This document shows positions 9,342 to 18,044 of a DNA stretch of 64,000 bases, piece by piece (position 1 is the stretch's first letter; the number at the start of each line of letters is the position of its first letter). The notes below the pieces were generated by a model. That model made no database searches. It was not told where the DNA came from and saw only the letters and a list, made by a program, of their open reading frames with translations. Both the position numbers and the translations under genes were made by a program. Source of the DNA: Actinopolymorpha rutila (GTDB taxonomy: Bacteria > Actinomycetota > Actinomycetes > Propionibacteriales > Actinopolymorphaceae); the NCBI RefSeq assembly GCF_013407855.1, contig NZ_JACBZH010000001.1:4588001-4652000 (forward strand), in the 5' to 3' direction.

Positions 9342-12020
9342 TCAGATCCGGACCCTGGCCAGCTCGGCGTCGGTGAGTTCCTCCAGCCGGGCACGCAGCC
9401 GGTCCGGGGTGAGCGGCAGCTCGCGGACCCGGATCCCCACCGCGTCGTCGACCGCGTTGGCCAGCGCGGCCGGGGTGGGCGGGGTGGACGCCTCACCGGC
9501 GCCGAGGGGCGGCAGACCGGGCCGGTCGAGGAGTACGACCTCCAGTGCGGGCACGTCGGCGAACCGCAGCACCGGGTACGTCGTCCAGTCCAGGCTCTCC
9601 ACCCCGTCGCGGCCATGGCGTACCTGCTCGTACAACGCCCGGCTCAGGCCCTGTAGTACGCCGCCCTCCAGCTGGTTGCGCAGTCCGTCGGGGTTGACCA
9701 CCACGCCGGCGTCGCAGGCGATCACCACCCGGCGGACCGCGATCGCCCCGGTGGCACCGTCGACGTCGACCTCGACCACCTGGGCGACGTAGGCCTTGCT
9801 GCCCTTGTACCTCGTCACCGCCACGCCCTGGCCGTGCCCGCCCTGACCGCTCGGCCCGACCCGCTCCCGCCAGCCGGCGTGCGCGGCGGCCGCCTCCAGC
9901 ACCGCCCGGGCTCGTTCGTCGCGCAGGTGGGCGAGCCGGAACGCCACCGGGTCCGCCCCCGCGGCCTCGGCCAGCTCGTCCACGAACGACTCGATGGCGA
10001 AGGTGTTGAAGTAGCCGCCGAGAGAACGCAACGCCGACGTGCGCAGCGGTCCTGGCGCGTACTCCCCCACGATGTCGCGGGCGCCGAGCTCGTACAGCGG
10101 CTCGGCACTGCGTACCCCGCCCTCACCGCCGCCCGACCAGGGCCGCGGGCCGGCGTTCGCGCGCAGCCAGGACACCACCAGCCGGTCGCCGGTGCCGTGC
10201 GGGCGCGCGGTGTGCGCGTCGGTGCGGATGCGGTGCCGCCAGCCGGTGACCCGGCCGGCAGCGTCCAGGCTCGCCGCCAGGTCGGCCGACATCGGCGGGC
10301 CGTACGGCTCCCAGCCGAACTCGTCGTGCACGGCGTACTGGAACCGCACCGGCCGGCCGGGCACGGCGCGGGCGGCGGCCACCGCGAACCCGGCGGCGTC
10401 ATCGGCGCCGTTGTGCCCGTAGCAGCCGGGGCCGTCCACGTGCCGGACGGTCAGCGCGTCCTCGGGCAGGCCGAACGCGGCGGCGAGTTCGCGACGCAGC
10501 GGATAGACGCCCTGGCTGTGGGTCCACACCGTGGTGCGGTCCGGCTCGACCAGGGCGACCGCGCTCGACGGTGCCACGGAGGCGTGCGCCTCGTACGGCT
10601 TGGCGTAGGAGGCCCGAACCACCCGTCCCGACGCCAGCGCCTGCTCGACGCCGGGCTCCTCGACGACGGGCGTACGCACCGGCGGGTTCGTCCGCGCGAT
10701 GGGTCCGGTGCCGGTGCCGGTGCCCGGTCCGGCGCCGGGCTGGGGCGGCTCCGGCTCCCAGCGGGTCGTACCGGCGAGCCGGCGCACGGCCCGGACCGCG
10801 ACCTCCTCGCGGGCGGCCACCACGAGCAGCAGCCGGCCGTCGTGCACGACGGCCTCCACCCCGGGCAGGTCCTTCGCGACCGAGAGGTCGACAGCGGCCG
10901 GCCGGGCGTCCTCGCGCGGCGGCAGCAGTGCGCGGGCGTACAGCATGCCGGGCAGGGCGAGGTCGTGGACGTACGCGGGCGCGCCGGTCAGCTTGGCCGG
11001 CAGGTCGCTGCGCGGTGCCGCCTCCCCCACCGGGCCGCCGGCCCATCGCGGCACGTCGTCCGGGCGGATCGGACCCCTCGGCGGGCCGCCCGCCGCGTCC
11101 CCTCCTTCGGCTGCCAGCCGGCGGTACGCCACGGCGGCCCGGGCGAGCGCCGCTCCCCCGGCCTCCAGGGAGTTGCTGCCCGCGGTGTAGCCCTCGTCGG
11201 GGGTGCCGTCGGTGGCCGCCGAGCGGACGACGAGGCGTTCCAGAGGTACGCCGAGTTCGGCGGCGACGACCTGGGCCAGCGCGGTCCGTACGCCCTGTCC
11301 CAGCTCCGCCCGCCCACTGCGTACCTCGATCCGGCCGTCGGGCAGCGGGCGCAGCCAGTCCTCGACGTTCGGCGCCGTCGCCAGCGCACCGGGCAGCGGC
11401 TCGGCCGGGCGGCCGGGCTCGGTGGGCACCTCCTCCGCCCGGTCGGCGCGGATGTCGGCGGCCACCTCCGGAGCGTCCCGGCCATCCGGCCCGTCGTCCA
11501 TCCGGATCGGCGGGCGGGACGAGGGTTGCTCGTGGCCGGCGAGTTCGCGGATGGTGCGCAGAATCCGGTGGTGCGTGCCGCAGCGGCACAGGTGCTCGGC
11601 TAGTGCGGCCTGGATCTGTTCCTCGGACAGGCTCGGACTACCAGCTGGCTCGGTTGGTTCCGCGCCGTCGAGCAGGGCCGCGGTGGACATGATGATGCCG
11701 TTCAGGCAGTAGCCGCACTGGGCCGCCTGACGGTCGAGGAACGCCTGCTGGATCGGGTGCGGACGGTCGGGGGTACCCAGCCCCTCCGGGGTGGTGACCC
11801 GTCGGCCGGCCACCGCGGACAGCGGAAGCTGACACGAACGTTCGGCACGTCCGTCGACGAGGACGACACACGCACCGCACTCGCCGATCGCACAGCCCTG
11901 CCGGACACCGCGCAGTCCGAGGTCGTTGCGCAGCACGCTGACCAGCGGGGTCTCCGGATCCTGGTCGAGTTCGGTGGGCGCGTCGTTGACGACCGTCGGG
12001 ATCGAGCCGGCACTGGTCAC
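9342..12020 (-). CDS. Single-chain molybdenum hydroxylase (2Fe-2S domain fused to molybdopterin domain)
   Basis: This 892-residue protein belongs to the xanthine dehydrogenase/aldehyde oxidase superfamily. Residues about 20-165 form the iron-sulfur module: C43, C48, C51 and C63 for the plant-type cluster, then C102, C105, C145 and C147 for the second cluster. The rest is the molybdopterin-binding part, ending with the GAGEAS motif that holds the catalytic glutamate (E843). In most relatives these two parts are separate subunits, as in IorA/IorB or CoxS/CoxL, often with an FAD subunit; here they are fused and no FAD gene lies nearby. The substrate is unknown. The GTG at 12020 has AGGAGAGGA upstream; longer frames are not favoured. 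Confidence 0.85.
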   Translation of the reverse strand: MTSAGSIPTVVNDAPTELDQDPETPLVSVLRNDLGLRGVRQGCAIGECGACVVLVDGRAERSCQLPLSAVAGRRVTTPEGLGTPDRPHPIQQAFLDRQAAQCGYCLNGIIMSTAALLDGAEPTEPAGSPSLSEEQIQAALAEHLCRCGTHHRILRTIRELAGHEQPSSRPPIRMDDGPDGRDAPEVAADIRADRAEEVPTEPGRPAEPLPGALATAPNVEDWLRPLPDGRIEVRSGRAELGQGVRTALAQVVAAELGVPLERLVVRSAATDGTPDEGYTAGSNSLEAGGAALARAAVAYRRLAAEGGDAAGGPPRGPIRPDDVPRWAGGPVGEAAPRSDLPAKLTGAPAYVHDLALPGMLYARALLPPREDARPAAVDLSVAKDLPGVEAVVHDGRLLLVVAAREEVAVRAVRRLAGTTRWEPEPPQPGAGPGTGTGTGPIARTNPPVRTPVVEEPGVEQALASGRVVRASYAKPYEAHASVAPSSAVALVEPDRTTVWTHSQGVYPLRRELAAAFGLPEDALTVRHVDGPGCYGHNGADDAAGFAVAAARAVPGRPVRFQYAVHDEFGWEPYGPPMSADLAASLDAAGRVTGWRHRIRTDAHTARPHGTGDRLVVSWLRANAGPRPWSGGGEGGVRSAEPLYELGARDIVGEYAPGPLRTSALRSLGGYFNTFAIESFVDELAEAAGADPVAFRLAHLRDERARAVLEAAAAHAGWRERVGPSGQGGHGQGVAVTRYKGSKAYVAQVVEVDVDGATGAIAVRRVVIACDAGVVVNPDGLRNQLEGGVLQGLSRALYEQVRHGRDGVESLDWTTYPVLRFADVPALEVVLLDRPGLPPLGAGEASTPPTPAALANAVDDAVGIRVRELPLTPDRLRARLEELTDAELARVRI

Positions 12021-12116
12021 AGGCGGGTCCTCTCCTACGTCACGCGTTCTCGGCAGGCGGCAGACCGCTCCATCCTGTCCATCGCGTACGGGAAACGCCA
12101 GCCGGTCGCCGGTCAC

Positions 12117-12977
12117 TCAGCGCGGGTCGATGGCGACCTGCCAGACCAGCCGGCAGTGCCGCAGCTCGACCGACCCACCGTGGTCGGCCAGCAACGATGT
12201 CAACGAGTCCTTGACATCGACGTACGAAATGCCGGAACCACCTACCAGCTTGCGGTACAGCTGCTCGCCGTCGTCGAAACGTTCGGCGACGTCCAGCCAC
12301 CAGCAGCCGACCAGCTCCGCGCTCGCGTTCGAGGCCGCGACCCCGTCCCGCGAATCGAACGCGCGGGTCACCCAGGAGCGAACCGTGGCGTAGTCGAAGA
12401 CCTGGCCGATCCGCAGCGGTTCCGGCAGCCGGGAGTTCCACGGCGGTACGGCACCGGCGGGACCGGTGGGGTGGATGCCCAGCGCCAGCGCACCGGGTCG
12501 CGCCAGCCGCAGCGCCCAGGGCAGCCAGCGTTCGAGCACCGGCCCCCGGCGGCACACGAAGAGATCGACCGAGCCGTCCGGCAGGTCGAGCTCCGCGCCT
12601 TGCTCCGCCGCGAGCGTTCGGAACTCGACGTTCGCGGCACCGCGTTCGGCGGCGAGTTCGCGGGCCAGAGCCACGACGCGCGGGTCGCGGTCGACACCGA
12701 CGACGTGCCCGGCACCGGCGGCGAGCCGGCAGCTGTACGCGCCGTGGCCGCACCCCACGTCCAGCACCGTCGCGTCCGGCCGGAGCTGGGCGTGCACGAG
12801 CGCGTCGAAGAACGTCTCGCCGTTGCCAGCACCCACGTGCGAACGCCAGGGATGGGTGAAGCCACGCGCCACCAGCCGGTCGTCGCGTTCCCACTCCGCC
12901 AGGTCGGCCGGGTAGCCGGCCAGGAACCCCTCCGGAGGAGCGGGCGGGGAGGAACCGCCTCCGCCCCGGGCCGTCAA
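12117..12977 (-). CDS. SAM-dependent methyltransferase (class I)
   Basis: This 286-residue protein has the Rossmann SAM motif LDVGCGHGAYS and the following acidic strand end VVGVDRDPRVV. The DLFVCRRGPVLERWLPWALRLARPG segment corresponds to the usual motif after the SAM site. The substrate is not evident. The start is taken as TTG 12977 because its TTGA overlaps the stop of the upstream small membrane protein gene, a common coupling pattern, and because no ATG or GTG occurs nearby in frame; longer versions run through that gene. It is 97 bp upstream of the molybdenum hydroxylase on the same strand, so the three genes may be one operon. Confidence 0.75.
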   Translation of the reverse strand: MTARGGGGSSPPAPPEGFLAGYPADLAEWERDDRLVARGFTHPWRSHVGAGNGETFFDALVHAQLRPDATVLDVGCGHGAYSCRLAAGAGHVVGVDRDPRVVALARELAAERGAANVEFRTLAAEQGAELDLPDGSVDLFVCRRGPVLERWLPWALRLARPGALALGIHPTGPAGAVPPWNSRLPEPLRIGQVFDYATVRSWVTRAFDSRDGVAASNASAELVGCWWLDVAERFDDGEQLYRKLVGGSGISYVDVKDSLTSLLADHGGSVELRHCRLVWQVAIDPR

Positions 12978-13168
12978 CGGCCGAGCTGCCGGCGTTCCCG
13001 GATCCGGGCCAGCCGCCGCCGCTGCGACGGGTCGAGCATGAGGTAACCGGCGACCGGGGCACCGACCACCGCCAGCACGATCAGGAGCGCCACCCACCAG
13101 GGCAGCACGAGCCAGGCCACGAAGGCCACGCCCACTCCCCCGATGATCCACCACGCGCGATTCGACAT
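12974..13168 (-). CDS. Small two-helix membrane protein, copy 1
   Basis: This 64-residue protein starts MSNRAWWIIGGVGVAF, has two hydrophobic segments (about residues 5-22 and 24-45), then a basic tail with the motif SQRRRLARIRERRQLGR. The function is unknown. A clear paralogue lies at 19445-19639: both share MSNR at the start, the GYLMLD.SQRRRL motif and the same length. ATG 13168 has AAGGGGA upstream. The stop overlaps the methyltransferase start. Confidence 0.75.
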   Translation of the reverse strand: MSNRAWWIIGGVGVAFVAWLVLPWWVALLIVLAVVGAPVAGYLMLDPSQRRRLARIRERRQLGR

Positions 13169-13330
13169 CTCGTCCCCTTCACCCCGTTGTCCACCCGCCC
13201 CGCCCACGTCATACGACGGGGCCACCGCCCGGGTCGGTGCTTCAGCACAGTCTTCCTGCCACAGTCATTGTCCGCCATCCCACGCCCTACCGGCGACCGT
13301 CGCCCGTGCTGGTCGCCCAGCCCGGCCGTT

Positions 13331-13399
13331 GTCGAGCCCAGGTCGGGCGCGCTGTCGAGCCCCGGTCGGGCGCGCTGTCGAGCCCCGGTCGGGCGAACC
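13331..13399. repeat. 23-bp tandem repeat, three copies
   Basis: Copies at 13331-13353, 13354-13376 and 13377-13399 follow GTCGAGCCC(A/C)GGTCGGGC; the first two differ by one base and the third diverges in its last four bases. The repeat sits in the 315-bp divergent intergenic region between the small membrane protein and the ABC exporter. The rest of 13169-13483 holds no credible gene. Confidence 0.85.
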
Positions 13400-13483
13400 A
13401 TGCCCGCGCTCGGACATCGGGACGGACATCGGACGAAAACCAGGTGCCGGACACCCACGGACAATGCGATCCTCGCTGGCATC

Positions 13484-15415
13484 GTGCCCGACAGCGCCTT
13501 CGACGAGCCCGGCGACCTGCGAGTCGACCGGACTCCGGACAAGTCCGGCGACCAGCAGGACAACCACTCCGAGAACGCCCACCGGCGATCTGCCCGGCGG
13601 GCGGCGCTCGGCGTTCTGGTCCGGGCGTTCCCCGGCTGGACCGGCCTGCTGGCCGCGCTGGCCGTCCTGGGCGGCGCGCTGCCGTCGGTGTTCGCGCTGC
13701 TGGTCGGCCGGCTGGTCGACCTCGTGCCGGGCGCCGTGCGCGGTGGGTTCTCCTCACCCGACGGGCGCCGGATCGTCACCACCCTGGTCCTGGTCGGCGG
13801 CCTCCTCCTCGCCCAGGAGGTCGTCCGGATGGTGCGTGAGCTGGTCTCCAACGAGCTGTACCGAAGGTTCGACGAGTACCTCCTGAGCCGGGTGATGGCC
13901 ACGATCCTCGGCGTACCCCGGTTGGATCTCTTCGAGGATCCGGTGCTGGCGGCGGCCACCGACCGGGCAGTGCGGATCGCCCGCTTCGGCCCGGGTGAGC
14001 TCGTCAGCGGCTTGTCCACCCGGTGGTTCGGCCTGGCGCAGGGTCTCGCCGCCGCCGCGGTCGCGGCCTACGTCTGGCCGGTCGCGGCAGTGGTGATCGC
14101 GCCGTTGTGGATCGTCCTGGGCCACCAGCTGCGCGCCGACGCGTTCCGCGCGAACCCGTTCTGGGCCGAGCCGCTGCGGCGCGCGGGCTACCTCAAGCGG
14201 CTGGCGACGATGCCGGAGTGGGCGAAGGAACTCCGCATCTTCGGCCTGGCCGAGTGGCTGGTCGACCGCTTCGGCGTGGAGTGGCGGCAGGTGATGGAGC
14301 AGTTGTGGCGCACCCGCCGGGTCGGCTACCGCGTGTCGGGGACGCTGTTCGGCCTGGCCCTGCTGGCGAACGTCGCGGTCGTCGTGTTCGTCGCGCACTC
14401 GGCGCTGACCGGCGGGCTGGCGGTCGGTTCGCTGGCCGTCCTCGTGCAGTCGATGTTCGGCATGGCCCAGCTCGCCTCGCAGGAGGGTGACGTGTGGATC
14501 GAGAACGGCGCCATCCCCGTCCCCGACGTTCTCGCCCACGAACGCCTGGCGGCCACCCGTGTACCGGCGAAGGTACCCACCCGCACCGCCCGCGGCCTGC
14601 CAGCTCGCGAGATCCGCTTCGAGGCCGTGCACTTCGGCTACCCGGGTCGGGAGCGTCCGGTGTTCACCGATCTCGACCTCACCATCGAGGCGGGCCGCTC
14701 GCTGGCCGTCGTCGGGCTGAACGGCGCCGGCAAGACGACGTTGACGAAGCTGCTCACCGGGTTGTCGCTGCCGCAGGCGGGCCGGATCCTCGTCGACGGT
14801 GTCGACCTGGCCGACCTGGACCCGGTCTCGTGGCGGCGTTCGGTGGCGGCGATCTTCCAGGACTTCGTGCACTACCCGCTGCCCGCACGGGACAACATCG
14901 GCTTCGGCGCGGTGGAGACCCTCGCCGATCCCGACGTCGCCGCCGTGGACGCACGAGTACGTGCAGCCGCACGGCGGGCCGGTGCGGAGCAGATCCTCGA
15001 CGGCCTGCCCGGCGGGCTGGACACCTACCTGTCCCGGCGGCACACCGGCGGCGTCGACCTGTCCGGCGGACAGTGGCAGCGGATCGCGCTGGCCCGGGCG
15101 ATGACCGCGGTGAGTGCCGGGGCCCGCGTGCTGGTGCTGGACGAGCCGACCGCCCACCTCGACGTCCGTGCGGAGGCCGATCTCTACGACCGGTTCCTGG
15201 ACCTCACCTCCGGGCTCACCGCGATCGTGATCAGCCACCGGTTCTCGACCGTACGCCGCGCCGACCGGATCGTGGTCCTGGACGGCGGGCGCGTCGTGGA
15301 GGACGGCAGCCACGACGAACTCCTGACGGCCGACGGTCGCTACGCCGCGTTGTTCCGTACCCAGGCACTCCGCTACACCGACGAAGCGCACACCACGGCG
15401 GCCGGCGATGCCTGA
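13484..15415 (+). CDS. ABC exporter half-transporter A (membrane domain plus ATPase)
   Basis: This is a type IV (B-family) ABC half-transporter of about 643 residues. The N-terminal half has hydrophobic helices typical of an exporter membrane domain, and the ATPase half has Walker A GLNGAGKTT, signature LSGGQ, Walker B VLVLDEP and an H-loop in VISHRFSTVR. The start is uncertain: GTG 13484 is used because ATG 13400 lies at the end of the tandem repeat and neither has a ribosome binding site. The gene overlaps its partner at 15408 by 8 bp, so the two make a heterodimer. The cargo cannot be read from sequence. Confidence 0.85.
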   Translation: MPDSAFDEPGDLRVDRTPDKSGDQQDNHSENAHRRSARRAALGVLVRAFPGWTGLLAALAVLGGALPSVFALLVGRLVDLVPGAVRGGFSSPDGRRIVTTLVLVGGLLLAQEVVRMVRELVSNELYRRFDEYLLSRVMATILGVPRLDLFEDPVLAAATDRAVRIARFGPGELVSGLSTRWFGLAQGLAAAAVAAYVWPVAAVVIAPLWIVLGHQLRADAFRANPFWAEPLRRAGYLKRLATMPEWAKELRIFGLAEWLVDRFGVEWRQVMEQLWRTRRVGYRVSGTLFGLALLANVAVVVFVAHSALTGGLAVGSLAVLVQSMFGMAQLASQEGDVWIENGAIPVPDVLAHERLAATRVPAKVPTRTARGLPAREIRFEAVHFGYPGRERPVFTDLDLTIEAGRSLAVVGLNGAGKTTLTKLLTGLSLPQAGRILVDGVDLADLDPVSWRRSVAAIFQDFVHYPLPARDNIGFGAVETLADPDVAAVDARVRAAARRAGAEQILDGLPGGLDTYLSRRHTGGVDLSGGQWQRIALARAMTAVSAGARVLVLDEPTAHLDVRAEADLYDRFLDLTSGLTAIVISHRFSTVRRADRIVVLDGGRVVEDGSHDELLTADGRYAALFRTQALRYTDEAHTTAAGDA

Positions 15416-17255
15416 GCCCGACGAGCCCGACGAGCCCGACAGGCCCGGCAGCGACCTCGCCGCTCCCCCGGCCAGTCGACTTCGCACCGCCCGGGTGATG
15501 GTCGGCCTGGCGTGGGCGGCCGACCCGCGCCGGTCCGTCCTCGCGTTCGGCCTGTTCACCCTGCAGGCGCTGGTGGCGGCGCTGTTCGGCTGGTGGCTCA
15601 AGCTGCTGCTCGACGGCATCACCGCGCACGACGTCGCGCGGACGGTCCTCGCCGCCCTCGCGCTCACCGGTTCGGTCGTCGGCGGTGCGGCCCTGGACTA
15701 CGCCGGCACGCGGGTCCGGATGGCCCTCAACGAACGCGCACACCACCTGGTCGAACGCCGGCTCGCGCTCACCGTGGCACGCACACCCACCCTGGAGATC
15801 CACGAGACGCCCGCGCACCTCACCCAGCTGGAGATCCTCGTCGACGACAGCTGGGAGTTCGGCGAGGCGATCCCCTCGCTGGTCAACGCGACCAACGCCG
15901 CGGTCAGGGTGGTGGCGACGGCGATCCTGCTGGTGAGCGTGCATCCGCTGCTGCTCGCGCTGCCGCTGTTCGGCCTGCCGATGTTGTTGCTGAGCCGGTA
16001 CACCAGCGGGTTGTTCAACCTCGGCAACGAACTCGCCGCCGAGCCGGCCCGCCGCGCGAACGACCTGTGGGAGCTGGCCACCACCAACGGACCCGCCAAG
16101 GAAACAAGGCTGTTCCGGCTGGGTGACCGGATCCTTGCAGGGTTCCACGCCGAGCACCGGCAGGTCCAGGCCATCCACCGCAAGCTGCAGGTCAGGGGGC
16201 AGCTGATCGGACTCGGCGCACAGCTCGCGTTCCTGGTGGGGTACTTCGGGTCGATCGTGTTCGTCGTCGACCAGGCGGTGCGCGGGCACAACAGCGTCGG
16301 CGACGTACTCCTCACCGCAGTGCTCGCGGGACAGGTGCTCGGTCTGGTCGGCAACTCCGCCGAGATCGTCCAGTGGACCGCCCGGACGCTCACCGCAGCA
16401 AGCCGGTTCGTCTACCTCGAGGACGTCGCCCACCGCGCCCGCAGGTCCGTCGACGAGACAGTGCCCTTGCCGACGCGGCTCACCTCCGGCATTCACCTTC
16501 GCGGACTGAGCTACCGCTACCCGCACCGCGACGATGACGTACTCCACGACCTCGACCTGCACCTGCCGGCGGGCTCGACGGTCGCGGTGGTCGGCGACAA
16601 CGGCGCGGGCAAGACCACACTGGTGAAGCTGCTCGCCGGGCTCTACGTCCCGACGGCCGGCCGGATCGAGGTCGACGGTACGGACCTGCTCACTCTCGAC
16701 CCGGAACGCTGGCGGCAGCGGGTGTCGGCGGCGTTCCAGGACCACGCGCGGTGGGATTTCTCCGTACGCGAGACCGTCGGGATCGGCGACCTGTCCGCGG
16801 TGGAGGACGAGGCCGCGGTGGCCGCTGCCCTGGACCGGGCCGGCGCGGGCGACCTGCCCGCCACCCTGCCGGCCGGACTGGCCACCCAGCTCGGCGCCCA
16901 GTGGCCGGGCGGCGTGGACCTGTCCGGCGGGCAGTGGCAGAAGCTCGCGGTCGGCCGGGGCATGATGCGCCAGTCGCCGCTGCTGTTGCTGCTGGACGAG
17001 CCCACCGCCGCGCTGGACGCCGAGACCGAGCACCGGCTCTTCGAACGCTGGACCGTCGCCGCCCGTGAGCTGCGGGCGGCGACCGGTGCGGTGACCGTGC
17101 TGGTGTCCCACCGGTTCTCGACCGTACGGATGGCCGACCTGATCGTCGTCCTCGACCGGGGCGAGATCGTGGAGTCCGGTACGCACACGGAGCTTGTGTC
17201 CCGGGGCGGGTTGTACGCGGAGCTGTTCGAACTGCAGGCCGCCTCCTACCGCTGA
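15408..17255 (+). CDS. ABC exporter half-transporter B
   Basis: This is the partner half-transporter of 615 residues. A short acidic repeat (PDEPDEPDRP) starts the protein, then the exporter membrane domain, then an ATPase with Walker A GDNGAGKTT, signature LSGGQ, Walker B LLLLLDEP and VLVSHRFSTVR. Both nucleotide sites of the pair look complete. The start overlaps the end of the first half-gene, giving tight coupling. The gene converges on the chimeric GNAT/FMN gene 32 bp away with no strong terminator between them. Confidence 0.88.
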   Translation: MPEPDEPDEPDRPGSDLAAPPASRLRTARVMVGLAWAADPRRSVLAFGLFTLQALVAALFGWWLKLLLDGITAHDVARTVLAALALTGSVVGGAALDYAGTRVRMALNERAHHLVERRLALTVARTPTLEIHETPAHLTQLEILVDDSWEFGEAIPSLVNATNAAVRVVATAILLVSVHPLLLALPLFGLPMLLLSRYTSGLFNLGNELAAEPARRANDLWELATTNGPAKETRLFRLGDRILAGFHAEHRQVQAIHRKLQVRGQLIGLGAQLAFLVGYFGSIVFVVDQAVRGHNSVGDVLLTAVLAGQVLGLVGNSAEIVQWTARTLTAASRFVYLEDVAHRARRSVDETVPLPTRLTSGIHLRGLSYRYPHRDDDVLHDLDLHLPAGSTVAVVGDNGAGKTTLVKLLAGLYVPTAGRIEVDGTDLLTLDPERWRQRVSAAFQDHARWDFSVRETVGIGDLSAVEDEAAVAAALDRAGAGDLPATLPAGLATQLGAQWPGGVDLSGGQWQKLAVGRGMMRQSPLLLLLDEPTAALDAETEHRLFERWTVAARELRAATGAVTVLVSHRFSTVRMADLIVVLDRGEIVESGTHTELVSRGGLYAELFELQAASYR

Positions 17256-17287
17256 CCGCCCGGCTCGGCGTTCCCGCACGAGGGGAC

Positions 17288-17992
17288 CTACGGCTCCGCG
17301 GACTTCTCCAGCCCGCGCAGCAGGTGCGCCCTGGCCCGGTTGTCGGAAGGCCCGCCCCGCGCGGCCAGCCCGGCGGCGATCTCCCGACGGTGCGCGTCCT
17401 GCTTGTTGCCCGCGTACTTGAACTTCGCCCGCACCCCGGTGACGGTGAGCTCCAGCGCCCGCAGACCGGACAGCAGTCGCCGGTCGGCCTCGGTGGGCAC
17501 GGGCGCGCGGCCGGACCCGGGCTCGAAGTGGCCCAGCTGCCGGTTGAGCACCGCCGCCTTCTCGTCCGGATCGTCGACGACGCGCACGTTGCAGGCCAGC
17601 TGGACCGTGGCATAGAACGACGTCGGTACGCCGAGCTCGATCTCGTAGTACGACGTGGTGCCCGCCACTTCGCCGGTCACCGCGTCGAGCTGGGTCCAGG
17701 GAAGGAGCACGCGCTTGTCCCGTTGCGCGAGGACCGCGCGTACGAAGGCCTCCCCCTCCTCGCGGGTCCTGGGCACCCGGGTGATCCGGAGGTGCTCGAA
17801 GACCTGGTCGTCGGCGGCGGCCGCGAGCCCCTCGGCGTGTGAGTGGGACATGGGTTCCAGGCGTACGTGGTCGCCGGACAGCACGGGTGCGTCGAACCAT
17901 CGGCCGGCGGGCGCGGGCGTGGTCTCGTGGGCGGGTTCGGCGGTTTCGTGCTCGGGCTCGGCGGTCTCGGGTTCGGCCCCTGTCTCGACCAT
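17288..17992 (-). CDS. Chimeric protein: N-terminal GNAT half joined to C-terminal half of an FMN-binding (PaiB-like) protein
   Basis: Residues 1-30 are a Glu/Thr/Pro-rich tail. Residues about 33-118 look like the first half of a RimJ/RimL-type acetyltransferase (VLSGDHVRLEPMS, then TGEVAGTTSYYEIE). At about residue 120 the match changes to the second half of an FMN_bind_2 protein (GVPTSFYATVQL, then LTVTGVRAKFKYAGNKQDAHR). The acetyl-CoA loop of the GNAT fold and the first half of the flavin barrel are both missing. The frame is intact and GGAGG precedes the ATG at 17992, so it may be expressed. FMN_bind_2 genes are, as I recall, often divergent from MocR regulators, as here. Domain assignments are from memory of the families. 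Confidence 0.65.
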   Translation of the reverse strand: MVETGAEPETAEPEHETAEPAHETTPAPAGRWFDAPVLSGDHVRLEPMSHSHAEGLAAAADDQVFEHLRITRVPRTREEGEAFVRAVLAQRDKRVLLPWTQLDAVTGEVAGTTSYYEIELGVPTSFYATVQLACNVRVVDDPDEKAAVLNRQLGHFEPGSGRAPVPTEADRRLLSGLRALELTVTGVRAKFKYAGNKQDAHRREIAAGLAARGGPSDNRARAHLLRGLEKSAEP

Positions 17993-18018
17993 CGCATGCC
18001 TCCAGAACTTGCCGGCAG

Positions 18019-18036
18019 GTTTGTTTTAGTACAAAC
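18019..18036. promoter_or_regulatory. Inverted repeat operator candidate between the chimeric gene and mocR-type regulator
   Basis: GTTTGT at 18019-18024 and ACAAAC at 18031-18036 form a perfect 6-bp inverted repeat with a 6-bp spacer, inside an AT-rich island that stands out from the GC-rich surroundings. It lies just before the regulator start and 27 bp from the divergent gene. Autoregulation by the MocR protein is the likely use. Confidence 0.5.
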
Positions 18037-18044
18037 TGTTGATT

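Noticed and set aside
13331..13399. CRISPR-like array
   Set aside because: The 23-bp units abut without spacers.
13754..15667. Long minus-strand open frame across the ABC exporter
   Set aside because: It is antisense to two clear ABC half-transporter genes with all ATPase motifs, and its product is His/Gln/Arg-rich without domains.
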